Source: an uncultured Bacteroidales bacterium
Lineage (GTDB): Bacteria; Bacteroidota; Bacteroidia; Bacteroidales; WCHB1-69
NCBI GenBank assembly: GCA_934699095.1
Contig: CAKUVI010000009.1
Coordinates: 40,179 to 104,178, forward strand
Length of the DNA stretch: 64,000 nucleotides
Direction of reading: 5' to 3'
Within the stretch, counting starts at the first letter, position 1, and each line of letters opens with the position of its first letter. A model generated the notes under the pieces. That model was given only the letters and a program-made list of their open reading frames with translations. It was not told where the DNA came from and ran no database searches. A program made the position numbers and the translations under genes. Below, in pieces: positions 9,201-18,346 of this stretch.

Positions 9201-12200
9201 TCAATGAATCGTTGAAACCGGCAGACTCAATGCGTCCACTATAATAATAAGTAGTTGGAGCAAAGATAGGATCCGTGGTGAACGACAAACCGTCAGCAAA
9301 TGCCGACTCGTCATTCTGGTTTTCATAGAAGAAGAAATGGTTCAAGGTAGTGGCGCTCGGGGTTACAGTCTGTGTACCGCCATAAGGCACTGTGTAAGTG
9401 AGGTTCTGTGGTGCAACCGGAAGAGCCGGAATATGAAGCGTTCCACTGATGGTGTCGTTCAAAGTGTAAACCGGAAGACTTGCGTCTGTAGGACGAGTGT
9501 AAATCAAGTATTGGTAAATACGGTTCTGGGTCTGCGAACCAAGATTAATACCATTGTCAAATGTAATAGTGTCCTGCTGCAATGACATGATAGGATGGGA
9601 GATGACATTCAATCCGCTGAGTGTTGCAGCACCCGTGAAGTCGGCCTTCATCTCGAATGTACCTGCAGGAATTGAGCTGTTTGAAGTGGTGTCGGTATTT
9701 GTAACCTGGACTTTCAAATGAGGACTCAATACATCACACTGGTAAGAATGCGGATATATGAATTCGTCAGTCTTAAGGTCATACTGAGGATGGAAAACAT
9801 TGATGATGACTTTTATTTTCTTTGTTACGCAGTTGCTTCCCTGAGTCTTACCTGAAACGTAATAGATTGCAGTATCATACAACATAGGAGTCGTGTAGTA
9901 TGGTGCGTTGGTCGTTGATGTGTGAATTGGGTTAACATCGTCTATATTCTCGTAGAAATAGAACTGTGTGACGTTTGAAGGACGATCAGCAGGCTCAAGA
10001 ATTGTGTAAGGATTTGTATAGTTACCAGTATAAACCAAACTGTCAGGCATATAAGCGGTCTTTGTAGAAGTGAAATCACCTGATATCGTGTCGTTGCCAG
10101 TATATACTACAGATTCGCCGTTGAGTGTAGTGAAGATAGTGTAATCGAATTGAATATTTGCAGTCGGAGCACTGAAATCGAATGGGGTCGAGAATTCAAC
10201 AACCTTAACCTCTTCAGGACCAAACTCCTCGGCTACGGTATGAGTGATTTCCGAGCCGTTGAATATGGCGTGAACGACAACCTTGTTCGCAGGAATCGGT
10301 ATGTTCAACATATTCTTGACTTGAACCTTGATATGCTCGTTGTAGATTGCACAGCTTGTCTGAGGATGGAGAAGTTCCTGTGTCTCGACATCATAGCTTG
10401 GGATATCAGGTACATGGATTTGGATTGGGGTCTTTTCACTGCCACATTCAAGGTTTACGACTGTGAACCTTGCATTGAGGCGCTTTGAACTGTTGGTATA
10501 ATTGCCTGACAACTGTGCTACAGTGTTGCCACCCTTATACTGAACCATAGTGTTGCTGGTTGTTGAGGAGTTGAAGTTAGGATAACCTGTAGAGCCTGAT
10601 ACATAGGCACCGCAGTTGTTACATTGGTTTCCAGTACCAGTGCAGTAGTCGGCGCAGTAAGTCTCAGTGAACACCAACAAGTTGCCTTCGTCATAGTTGA
10701 ACGGCGTGCTGAGGCTTATGTCGAACCAACCGGTATGATTGAAGAATATCGGACCTTCATAAACTAATGTTGCGCCTTCCATCTCATCGTTCCAGTTAAC
10801 TGATGTGGAACTGAAGAGGTTCTCATTTGTCTTCTTCATGTAGATTCTCATCGGAATACCATTTGAACCGTTGGCATTGGCAGCGGTCTTAACATTCAAC
10901 GCGAATGTAGAGATAGTTCCGTGAGCACCGATTTCCTGCTCAAGATAAAGCATTCTGCCTCTTGAATAGCCCTTATCGAACACGAAAGGTTTGCTCTCTG
11001 AGGTGTTGCCTGTACCTACAACCTTCAAATCAACAGTGCCAGGGTTTGCTGTTGCATAGTAGATGGTGTCGAAATAGATGACCGGTGTTGTGTAAGTGTC
11101 AGAGTATCCAAGGAAGTTCCATGACTCGTAGCCTGTGCTTGTGTACCATCCAATAACGCCGGTAGGAATTGAAGCAGGGAGCTGAGCTGAAAGGGTTCCT
11201 GTTGTGTGGTAGTTGACAATAAGGGTGTCGGCGACTACCGGAAGATCTGATTTACCACGCGATACAACGGTCAATCCCAAGGTGTCGTTGAACTGCAAGC
11301 GGTCCTTGGCCAACTTGGTAGCCCATATTTTGATCACATAGTTGGAATCATAGTTGATCAAATGGTTGGTGAAGTCCTCAACAGCATTGAAAGTGAATGT
11401 TGTGGTTTCGTGACTGTGCAAAGTGTCAGCGAATGTCTCACTTACCATGGCAGCGCCGTTAATAGTGTAGTGGAACTGTACAGGAGGAACTATGTCGTCT
11501 GTACCGTTGTTGGTTATCTTTATCTGGAGTTTTTCATGCCCGAGGTCGCAGTTGGAAACAGGGTTCAGGAGTTCCAAAATCGCCAAATCATTGATATACG
11601 GTGTGTCAACAACAGCACCAATCATGAAACGACCTGTAAGCTGAGGCTCATAAGTGCCGTCAACCAAATAGTAGAATGTGGAGTCACGAAGAGGTGTCTC
11701 AACCTGTGCGCACAAGTAGTTACCGTGTGCGAGCATTTCCAATCCTACATAAAACTCTCCTGTAGTGTTAGTAAGAGCGAAGTTCTTGATCGGGATGATG
11801 TTCCAAGCTCCTTGCTGAAGAGTGTTGAATTGGATAATATCCGATGTTGAGAGTATCTGACCGTCTGCATCTGCGACAAATGCACGGAAACCATTTTCAG
11901 GATCTGCTATATATGTCTGATCATAATAGTACTTGACATCTGTCACTGAAAGTTCTTCGTTGGTCTTGTATCTTACACAAGGACGGATGATGGTGTTGTA
12001 GTCGCCAATCATGACAATGTCGGTGGTGGTATCAGCCACATTGGCGATGTTCTGAGTTGTAACCATTCTCCAATGCTGAGCATTGTTGATGTTGTTTTGG
12101 TCGTCAGCAACACGCACTTCAACATCTTTTATTTCAGCCACATTATATTCATGATCTGGGAATGTGACGATAGTCTCGGTATTGTATGCCAATGATGGAA

Positions 12201-15200
12201 CATAGAGAGTGTCGGCCCACTGTTCTGTAGCTCCAACAACATTGAGATATACAGGGATGTTAGACTGTGCCTGAGCGCCTTCGTTGCGTATCGTGGCACT
12301 GATCACATCACGCATTGAATAGTGCATCGGGGTTTCACCATGACCATAGATCTTGGTTACAGAAATATCATTGTTATGAAGATTTCTAACCCTGATTCTG
12401 TCGATATTGATATTGTTACCGGCAGCACCGTTAGCCTCGATTGCCACATAGATACATCCGTTGGCAATATAATTGGAGAGATTGTACGTGTACAATTGCC
12501 ATGTAGGTGTTGTTGCCGTATTCTGATAACGTTTGATAAGTGTGTCGCCCTGGCCGATTGCGGTAAGTGCAGTGTAAGTAAGACCGCCGTCTGTTGAAAC
12601 CTTCACAACAACACCCTCCTTAGGCTTGTTGGATGTGTTGTCGTGTGCAAACCACATCTCGAAGATAGGATTGGTTGAACCTGTAAGGGTGACAACAGGC
12701 AGGATGGCACGTGATTTTGTGTTAGCCGCAAAGTTCTTAGAGTTGAAGAACAAGCGACCTGTACCATATACAGGCATAATTGTCGGGTTGGTTCCGGCAT
12801 TGCTCTGGAACGACCAGTTACCTGCACCTGCAACTTGCTCTATTGTCCAAGTCTGCTGAGTGCCGTTGCTAAAGTCCTCAGAGTAATCGGGAACAATAGT
12901 CTCAAGTGTGAAATATTGCAACAAAGTATCGTTGGTATGGTTGTTATCGCCATTAGTGGTGATGATGAACTTGAAGTCAACAACCTGGTTTATAGGAATT
13001 GTTACGTTTTGGGCCAAAACCTTGTTCATCTTGTCAAGAGCCTGGATTGAACCGTTTGTGACATTGATCTGCTGGTTAAGGTTCAAAGCTGTAGATTGAA
13101 TAGTGATGACAGCATTGTTGGATGAGAAGTTAAGCGTCTGTGCGCCTTTGTTGGTTATCTCGATAGTGATATCGTATGCTAACTCAGGACATTCACCAAG
13201 TGCAGGACTTATCATTGCTGTCAATGCAGCATCGGTTGCGACAATTTGGTCGGCATAAGCACCCATATATGTGACTGCAGAACGACCTATGCCGCGAATG
13301 TCATTCATGACAGACTGGTTGCGCCAACACTCCATTCCTGTGAATGATGTCGGCAACAAGCTTGATGGTGAAGCAAATGCAGGCAACAAGCTGATATTGT
13401 CGGTAAGTGTTGTTATGGCTGCCTCCAACTCATTGATGCTGTTTCTTGCGACTGTCTTATACGCAATCACACCTGAAATAGAGTTGAAATCATTGAATGA
13501 TCCTGTTGCAGTGGCACCTCCGTTGAGATATATTGGATAATTGGTGTTGTTTGAACATACAACTTGGTTCAACAATATATTATTGTATATATTTGTATTA
13601 TTGTTACCATTGCTGATATACAGAGCAGCTGAATTATCGAAAGGAGCATCTGATTTAACGAGAATGCTGTTGTTTATCACTTGCAGATTATTGCAGTTGT
13701 TGATATGGGCAGCGTAACCATTGTTTGCATTTACCGGATAGAGGATGATCTCATTATTATAGACATATCCAGTCAAAGCATTTGTTGACGAACTGCTGTT
13801 GAGATAAAGACCTGTAGTACCATTGCCCACATTGACATGGTTGTTGCGAACGTAGAAATCTTCAGCTGTTGCATTAGAGAGATAGATTGCATACTCAAGC
13901 TTAATTACGGAGTCAACTGTGTTGCCGTCTATGTCAGCACCGACCACATTGTTGACGTAGATACCGGAGAAGTTTTGAGGATTGTTGGAAGTAACCTGCT
14001 TAACGTGGTTTTTGGAAATCTTGCCGTTAGTGTAGTTAAGGCTAATGCCGCGATAGCATGATGTAATCTGACAGCTGTCGATGGTGATATAGTTGCGGCG
14101 TGCGCTTGAGCCCACATAATAGAAACCGAAGTTACCACCTTCAAGAGTACAGTTACGGAAAACTATAGTATCACCGTAAGAGACAGTGCCCGATGGAGCT
14201 GTGGCGGCACCTGTGCGGCTCACTGCACTGCTCACCTCATCATCGGAATGAGTGTTGTGAGCGGTTATCTTACATCCATCGAACAAGATGTTGGTGCTAC
14301 CATTGCCGCGCACCAAGACACCGCGTGAAGCGGTGGCACTGTTCTTACCCTGGATGGTAAGATCCCTGAATATGAAGTTCTTCACATTCACGAGGGTTAC
14401 AGCACCGAACGTGTTAGTACCCGCATCGGTGTTATTGTTAACCACAATCACGTTGTCGCGGTTCTCGCCCTTGAAAGTGATAGTGTTTGTCTCAGATTGC
14501 CCGATGTAATTTTCGAGGAAGTCGAAATCCTGATAGGTACCGGGACGAAGGTTGAAAACGACAGGACCTCCAAGTCCGCAGAACTCCAACGAACGTTTCA
14601 CGTCCTCAATAGTCTCGAAGTCAGGGTTGGTCCCGCCCACCATGTACTGACCGCTCAGCAGGCTGTCGCAGGAGAAGAGCGTTGCCTTCAGAGTGTCGAA
14701 TTGGTGGTCGCCGTCAACCTGGCCGTTTCTTGATTTCACATAGACGGTCACATAATTATAGCCGTGAGTCGGTATAAAAGAGCCGAGCGACTGCGACGAC
14801 GGGACATCGAAACAGATATCGCCGGTCCATGTGTGGTCGCTGCTGTGTGTCAGGACGCCAGCTTCATTGCGGACCTCCAAAGTGAACACGCCGGAGGTCA
14901 TGCCGCCGTTGCCAGGTGAGTGGGCAGGGTCGCTTCGGTTGACGAAATAGACATTGACATCTTGCGCCTGACCGGTGATCAGACAGTGAGGAAATGAGTT
15001 AAGGGAATCCAACTTCGCGTCGTTGTAGTGTATGTCAGTCTGGTTGTGGTGGGCAACAAGGAAAGTGTCGAAACGGGCGTTGCTGCCGTGGGTGTCTTCC
15101 AAATAAATATGATAATAAATGGTATCGCCGTAACATACGTTCGGCAACTGCCATTTTGCATTGAAACTATGACCGCTTGCATTGAGGACTTCATTGGTCA

Positions 15201-16149
15201 AAGCACCTGTATTAGGCACAATCACAGTGTTACCGCTATTGACCTCGTAGCTGAACTGAACACTGTTCACGTTGATAGTGTCATTATCGGATATATAAGC
15301 TTTGATATCGAAAGGACCGGTCTTGTTCACAAAACCGTTGGTATTGTAATAGAATGGCGACTGCATGGTGATCTGCGGTCTGATCAATTCGCAGTTGGAG
15401 AGGATGACTCTTACATTATCCACATACCAACCGGAGGCGTTCTCAGTACCAGTGCCAGACGGAGAAGTCTTACGGGTACGATATTTTATCTGGAAGTATT
15501 GAGGTGTTGCGCCATCAGCAAAGAGGAAAGAGGTGATGTCAATCAATTCGTGTTTCCACCAAGAGTTCGTTGGCACGGCTGCTATGTTACCCGAGTTCCA
15601 TGTAGAGTAAGTGGCGTGGCTGAACTGTCCGCCAGTGATTGCCAGGTCGCTGTTGCTCTTGGCCTCACCATAATAGAACGGGCTGTTGCTCGAGAAGTTA
15701 AGGAGTTTCCAACCACTCCAGTAGTAGCTGCCGTCCGCGCCGATACTATCGACAACCTGGAAGTAGATCGCCGCATAGTCGAGCTGGTGCACCTTGGCGA
15801 TATGGTCAAAGTCGAGATAGACATAGTTGACCTGGTGACCGTTCACGAATAGTGGGATAGTGTCGATGGAAGTGGCATCACAGAAGCCTGCCAGCGAATA
15901 GATCGGTGAGTGGTAGGATTTCGGTTCCGACTTGGCCACGTTCACATAGTTCCAGTTGTCGTATGTGATACCTGTACCCACCAGACGCCAGTCACCCTGT
16001 GCGCCACCCAGATTCGGGTTTGTAGTGGTTTGGAATTTGATGGAAGAGCCATCAAAATTCTCGTTGAAAATCGTCGTCGTGTCCATCGGCTGCGCCAACA
16101 GCAACATGGGCAGCATGAAAACGAATAGAGAGACTAAAATCTTTTTCAT
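6223..16149 (-). CDS. Giant T9SS type-A surface protein with beta-helix, CARDB-like repeats and GEVED domain
   Basis: About 3,308 residues, the longest gene in the window. The start is set at MKKILVSLF, which opens a signal peptide ending LLLA before Gln; an in-frame ATG eight codons upstream is less likely. Regions seen: an N-terminal jelly-roll-like domain (to about 260, FNENFDG, ASGWYVDNVRV); a right-handed parallel beta-helix (about 500-965) rich in Asn turns; a chain of about seven CARDB-like units opening with variants of D-[IL]-x-[VT]-x-x-[IL] and NxG; two long related modules around bases 10,450-11,050 and 8,640-9,240; a GEVED domain ending GETEDYAILL (about 2,640-2,785); and a C-terminal type-A sorting domain (NQPNPA to KKMIVEK). 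It is probably exported by T9SS as a cell-surface or released adhesin or carbohydrate-contacting protein. No catalytic domain was recognised. Confidence 0.85.
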   Translation of the reverse strand: MKKILVSLFVFMLPMLLLAQPMDTTTIFNENFDGSSIKFQTTTNPNLGGAQGDWRLVGTGITYDNWNYVNVAKSEPKSYHSPIYSLAGFCDATSIDTIPLFVNGHQVNYVYLDFDHIAKVHQLDYAAIYFQVVDSIGADGSYYWSGWKLLNFSSNSPFYYGEAKSNSDLAITGGQFSHATYSTWNSGNIAAVPTNSWWKHELIDITSFLFADGATPQYFQIKYRTRKTSPSGTGTENASGWYVDNVRVILSNCELIRPQITMQSPFYYNTNGFVNKTGPFDIKAYISDNDTINVNSVQFSYEVNSGNTVIVPNTGALTNEVLNASGHSFNAKWQLPNVCYGDTIYYHIYLEDTHGSNARFDTFLVAHHNQTDIHYNDAKLDSLNSFPHCLITGQAQDVNVYFVNRSDPAHSPGNGGMTSGVFTLEVRNEAGVLTHSSDHTWTGDICFDVPSSQSLGSFIPTHGYNYVTVYVKSRNGQVDGDHQFDTLKATLFSCDSLLSGQYMVGGTNPDFETIEDVKRSLEFCGLGGPVVFNLRPGTYQDFDFLENYIGQSETNTITFKGENRDNVIVVNNNTDAGTNTFGAVTLVNVKNFIFRDLTIQGKNSATASRGVLVRGNGSTNILFDGCKITAHNTHSDDEVSSAVSRTGAATAPSGTVSYGDTIVFRNCTLEGGNFGFYYVGSSARRNYITIDSCQITSCYRGISLNYTNGKISKNHVKQVTSNNPQNFSGIYVNNVVGADIDGNTVDSVIKLEYAIYLSNATAEDFYVRNNHVNVGNGTTGLYLNSSSSTNALTGYVYNNEIILYPVNANNGYAAHINNCNNLQVINNSILVKSDAPFDNSAALYISNGNNNTNIYNNILLNQVVCSNNTNYPIYLNGGATATGSFNDFNSISGVIAYKTVARNSINELEAAITTLTDNISLLPAFASPSSLLPTSFTGMECWRNQSVMNDIRGIGRSAVTYMGAYADQIVATDAALTAMISPALGECPELAYDITIEITNKGAQTLNFSSNNAVITIQSTALNLNQQINVTNGSIQALDKMNKVLAQNVTIPINQVVDFKFIITTNGDNNHTNDTLLQYFTLETIVPDYSEDFSNGTQQTWTIEQVAGAGNWSFQSNAGTNPTIMPVYGTGRLFFNSKNFAANTKSRAILPVVTLTGSTNPIFEMWFAHDNTSNKPKEGVVVKVSTDGGLTYTALTAIGQGDTLIKRYQNTATTPTWQLYTYNLSNYIANGCIYVAIEANGAAGNNINIDRIRVRNLHNNDISVTKIYGHGETPMHYSMRDVISATIRNEGAQAQSNIPVYLNVVGATEQWADTLYVPSLAYNTETIVTFPDHEYNVAEIKDVEVRVADDQNNINNAQHWRMVTTQNIANVADTTTDIVMIGDYNTIIRPCVRYKTNEELSVTDVKYYYDQTYIADPENGFRAFVADADGQILSTSDIIQFNTLQQGAWNIIPIKNFALTNTTGEFYVGLEMLAHGNYLCAQVETPLRDSTFYYLVDGTYEPQLTGRFMIGAVVDTPYINDLAILELLNPVSNCDLGHEKLQIKITNNGTDDIVPPVQFHYTINGAAMVSETFADTLHSHETTTFTFNAVEDFTNHLINYDSNYVIKIWATKLAKDRLQFNDTLGLTVVSRGKSDLPVVADTLIVNYHTTGTLSAQLPASIPTGVIGWYTSTGYESWNFLGYSDTYTTPVIYFDTIYYATANPGTVDLKVVGTGNTSESKPFVFDKGYSRGRMLYLEQEIGAHGTISTFALNVKTAANANGSNGIPMRIYMKKTNENLFSSTSVNWNDEMEGATLVYEGPIFFNHTGWFDISLSTPFNYDEGNLLVFTETYCADYCTGTGNQCNNCGAYVSGSTGYPNFNSSTTSNTMVQYKGGNTVAQLSGNYTNSSKRLNARFTVVNLECGSEKTPIQIHVPDIPSYDVETQELLHPQTSCAIYNEHIKVQVKNMLNIPIPANKVVVHAIFNGSEITHTVAEEFGPEEVKVVEFSTPFDFSAPTANIQFDYTIFTTLNGESVVYTGNDTISGDFTSTKTAYMPDSLVYTGNYTNPYTILEPADRPSNVTQFYFYENIDDVNPIHTSTTNAPYYTTPMLYDTAIYYVSGKTQGSNCVTKKIKVIINVFHPQYDLKTDEFIYPHSYQCDVLSPHLKVQVTNTDTTSNSSIPAGTFEMKADFTGAATLSGLNVISHPIMSLQQDTITFDNGINLGSQTQNRIYQYLIYTRPTDASLPVYTLNDTISGTLHIPALPVAPQNLTYTVPYGGTQTVTPSATTLNHFFFYENQNDESAFADGLSFTTDPIFAPTTYYYSGRIESAGFNDSLIVGTGGSNKTAPLDLTKGHSYAKILYNREDMGGVEGRIDSVFFYVGKAENNGVGIPMKFWMKNDIDKAAIASSNTPLVWPNEIANATLVYEGDMVWNSTGWVGFAITGGFQYTGQGLYLFVEHDCGGQSCVSEYGIDPVPQFKNSSTGTNKKVLTKANNNPATTSTSFSLSADRWNTKFKMNYTCESPKATITINTTVPQHDVGVVEIIAPVAQSNSFTANEQVQVKIKNFGTQSASNIPVSYQFNDNTPVTQNYTSSLAAGAEATMTFNTTCDLTSVYLPIPFMAYTGLTSDTYHNNDTVKMTLSSEDPCLSRPLSSATGAHITNVSFAALNNGVGDPYLNHDAAPGNGMYSDYTTTVAPTELILGQEYTLSVTHAFTNATAKTVNKYAYIDYNRNGEYETSERVMMETSIPTGDSNAVTVQVVNIPTNAQLGYTKMRVICATKTVSDPCDVWSGDGETEDYAILLSAPMQVDLGVSKVVHPEGDICADNSAKIRVMVRNYGTETQTITAENPLTVNAAVTGATNGNYTATITDGTLAPNEEMIVSVPNVNFSAQGTYNVAIQLVYDGDQYLTNNTRNGMGRVPNLIVEQLPFKESFDTYYAGEDDIVLPSNLWKVDGSNTNYTWKLQNSASPNNASGGGPSHDNTQALIPSTQMFGVYAMVPGSNGSGNQNKFTTLTSRCINMHHVNGYPVEIYFHKYFLGPNGTEFTMDVQTGSGEYYQTVETLTKEDGGQTSVNDPWTQHVIVLTDIDEVACLRFRVTGQKNKIDPSIDDINVEAGLPDMAVNRIVYPQSKEETDDCLDVNSQIKPQVEFYNNGYSAVEEFDVVMRVGTGNAISEVTEHIVHHLEPGESFIYETQNSFTVTNVTKNWEVKATVVIEDDKNHYNDMKRVLACTTVSLPEYVEEGNVYLGQNQPNPAVATTKVEYIVPEPDKVTFEIVNPLGQVIFTTTQDADTDINSIEFNVSSWAAGIYYYTLHYKDITLTKKMIVEK

Positions 16150-16292
16150 ATTTTTTCTTTTATATTTCTCCAATAAATCAAAATTCTAATCCAATTGCAA
16201 CGCTAAACCGTGTTTTTCACTCAATTTCTCTGTTCTTTTCTCAAAAAAGCCTCAAACAGCAAACAATTGAGCACAATACGCAATTTGCGGGG

Positions 16293-16308
16293 CAAATATA
16301 CAAAAATA
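16293..16308 (-). promoter_or_regulatory. Overlapping candidate -7 boxes for the giant gene
   Basis: On the minus strand two adjacent matches to TAnnTTTG occur (TATTTTTG then TATATTTG), about 145 bases before the start codon. This would give a long leader of roughly 135 bases. No convincing -33 element was found. Confidence 0.35.
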
Positions 16309-16340
16309 ATATTTGGTAAAGAATTTTTTTTTATAAAAAT

Positions 16341-17309
16341 TTATCCCTGATATTGGGACAAAATGAGTTCGCATTCTTCGATTGAGGATGCGGCCATGAG
16401 TCTGATGCGGGTCTGCTTGAAATTGAACACTCCCCTGAAATATCCTGCATACTGGGAGCGCATTTCAAGCACAGCGGAACGTTCGTTTTTCATGCGGGCT
16501 GTCTCATGGAGGTGGCGCAGCACCACAGTCACCCTCTCCTCGTATGTCGGCGGTGTGAATTCCCGTCCCGACATCAGGTCTTTAACACCTTTGAAAATCC
16601 AAGGGTTTCCGATGGCGGCCCTGCCTATCATCACGGCATCCACCCCGTATCTGTTTTTGTATTCCAGAGCTTTTTCTGGTGAATCTATGTCGCCGTTACC
16701 GATAACGGGAATTTTCATTCTCGGGTTATTCTTAACCTCTCCGATAAGTGTCCAGTCGGCGGTACCGCTATATAGTTGGGCACGCGTGCGGCCGTGAATT
16801 GCTATCGCCTGTATGCCAACATCTTGCAATCTTTCAGCCACTTCAACAATCGGTTTGTCGGCACTCTCCCACCCCAACCTTGTCTTCACTGTCACGGGGA
16901 TCTTCACAGACTTGACGACGGCGGAAGTCAGGGACACCATTTTGGGTATGTCGCGCAGGATAGCCGATCCTGCGCCCTTGCTGACTATTTTTTTCACCGG
17001 ACAGCCCCAATTAATGTCAATGAAGTCAGGGTTCAAGGTCTCGGCGAACCTCGCCGCTGTTGTGAGCGAATCCTCATTGCTTCCGAAAATCTGTATCCCG
17101 AATGGCCGTTCCGCCTCGTCGAACGAAGCTTTGGAGATGCTCTTCTCCACCTCCCGCGAAAGAGCGTCGGAGGAAACGAACTCGGAAATCACCACATCGG
17201 CACCGAATTCTTTGCATATATTGCGGAAAGCCCGGTCCGTAACTCCCTCCATGGGAGCTAAATAGACCGGAAAGTCATATCTGTTGAGGATTTCTTTTAT
17301 CGTCGTCAT
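16341..17309 (-). CDS. dusB: tRNA-dihydrouridine synthase B
   Basis: 322 residues; an FMN-dependent enzyme that reduces specific uridines in the tRNA D-loop to dihydrouridine. TIM-barrel signatures: LAPMEGVTDRAFR near the start, NWGCPVKKI carrying the catalytic cysteine (about residue 100), KTRLGW, AIHGRTRAQLYSG, and the FMN phosphate loop GNGDIDSPEKA followed by MIGRAAIGNPWIF. Normal length. It is transcribed divergently from the secreted coiled-coil gene. A TATCTTTG -7 box (17320-17327, minus strand) is only about 10 bases from the ATG, which implies a very short leader. A second, more distant Dus paralogue is at 26478-27428. Confidence 0.92.
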   Translation of the reverse strand: MTTIKEILNRYDFPVYLAPMEGVTDRAFRNICKEFGADVVISEFVSSDALSREVEKSISKASFDEAERPFGIQIFGSNEDSLTTAARFAETLNPDFIDINWGCPVKKIVSKGAGSAILRDIPKMVSLTSAVVKSVKIPVTVKTRLGWESADKPIVEVAERLQDVGIQAIAIHGRTRAQLYSGTADWTLIGEVKNNPRMKIPVIGNGDIDSPEKALEYKNRYGVDAVMIGRAAIGNPWIFKGVKDLMSGREFTPPTYEERVTVVLRHLHETARMKNERSAVLEMRSQYAGYFRGVFNFKQTRIRLMAASSIEECELILSQYQG

Positions 17310-17319
17310 AATTCCATGG

Positions 17320-17342
17320 CAAAGATAATTTTTTTATTTTTG
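17320..17342. promoter_or_regulatory. Divergent -7 boxes between dusB and the coiled-coil gene
   Basis: TATCTTTG on the minus strand (17320-17327) serves dusB, and TATTTTTG on the plus strand (17335-17342) serves the gene starting at 17390. The two boxes are 7 bases apart, so the two polymerase sites would overlap and could compete. Confidence 0.5.
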
Positions 17343-17389
17343 CAGGTTGTATTCATCTGAAATTATTAACACAAAAAATACTAACAATT

Positions 17390-18214
17390 ATGAAAAAGAT
17401 TTTTTCAATTCTCCTGCTCGTTGCAGCTTTTTGTCCGGTTTTCGCGCAAAAAGTCAATGAAACCGTAGCTTTATACGGCAAAGAACAACTCAATGGTTTC
17501 ACAATCAACATTTACAACGCCCCAATCGATGTTGTTGAAGGCGCTTTGGTTGACAAATTCGAGAACCAATTCGGAATGAAAGGCAAGAAGAACAAGAACT
17601 ATCACGTTTACCAGAACTACGCCTGCCCGACATTCGGCGAAGCCAAGTACGACATCTATTTCACCACACAGGAAGTCGGGAAAAAGAAGAACAGATCAGT
17701 GCAAGTGACACTCATCGTCTCAACCGGCAACCAGAACTGCATCACCTATGCCAACGACCCACGCACAGCACGCAACATCACCACCTTCCTCGAGAACTTC
17801 AACCACGATGTTGAGGCTTACGCCATCAAACTGAAAATCGACGAGCTCAACGGTCAGCTTGCAGCCCTCGACAAAGAGCGCAAATCACTTGAAAAAGAAC
17901 AATCCAAGATCATGGACAAGCTCAACAAGACCAACGACGAAATCAAAGAGACTGCCAACCAAGTAGAAGCAAAGACCGCTGAGATGACTCGCCTTCAGGA
18001 GAAGTACACATCATCTCACGACCCTGAAGTAAAGTCTCAAATCGATAAGACTGCAAAAGACACGCAATCCCTGCAGAAATCACAGTCTAATATGCAGAAA
18101 TCGCTTCTCAAACTTAACAACGACCTTCAGAAACTTAACAAGAAATTAGACGCCACAGTCAAGAACCAGGAAAAGACAAACGCTGAACTCAGAGAAGTTG
18201 AGAGAAAACGCTAA
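17390..18214 (+). CDS. Secreted coiled-coil protein of unknown function
   Basis: 274 residues. The signal peptide MKKIFSILLLVAAFCPVFA is followed by Gln. The mature protein has an N-terminal globular part (about 20-145, with one short Cys-containing segment NYACPTFGEAKYDIYF and a second Cys at NQNCITY). The C-terminal half (about 155-274) is almost entirely charged and heptad-like (LAALDKERKSLEKEQSKI, KLNNDLQKLNKKLD), so it should form a long coiled coil. No sorting domain, lipobox or membrane span is present, which suggests a soluble periplasmic protein. The family is not recognised. It stands alone between its own promoter and a strong terminator. Confidence 0.75.
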   Translation: MKKIFSILLLVAAFCPVFAQKVNETVALYGKEQLNGFTINIYNAPIDVVEGALVDKFENQFGMKGKKNKNYHVYQNYACPTFGEAKYDIYFTTQEVGKKKNRSVQVTLIVSTGNQNCITYANDPRTARNITTFLENFNHDVEAYAIKLKIDELNGQLAALDKERKSLEKEQSKIMDKLNKTNDEIKETANQVEAKTAEMTRLQEKYTSSHDPEVKSQIDKTAKDTQSLQKSQSNMQKSLLKLNNDLQKLNKKLDATVKNQEKTNAELREVERKR

Positions 18215-18234
18215 TAACAAGGTTTACCCATAAC

Positions 18235-18267
18235 AAAAAATCCTCCTGTGACAGGAGGATTTTTTTG
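18235..18267 (+). terminator. Strong intrinsic terminator
   Basis: A-tract, TCCTCCTG / CAGGAGGA stem and T-tract immediately after the coiled-coil gene. The flanking A and T tracts extend the stem and could work on both strands. Confidence 0.8.
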
Positions 18268-18315
18268 TTTGCAGCAAAACACACAGATTTAAATGCAGAC
18301 AGTAACGATTTTTGT

Positions 18316-18323
18316 TATCTTTG
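18316..18323 (+). promoter_or_regulatory. -7 promoter element of folD (TATCTTTG)
   Basis: Consensus TAnnTTTG box followed by GC, 23 bases before the folD ATG. It lies just after the preceding terminator, so folD has its own promoter. Confidence 0.55.
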
Positions 18324-18346
18324 CACCTTGAAAAAAAACACAAGAC

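Noticed and set aside
15028..15852. Open frame of 274 codons on the plus strand inside the giant surface-protein gene
   Set aside because: It lies opposite a long, clearly protein-like frame and shows no domain, signal peptide or promoter; many such frames are opposite this gene.
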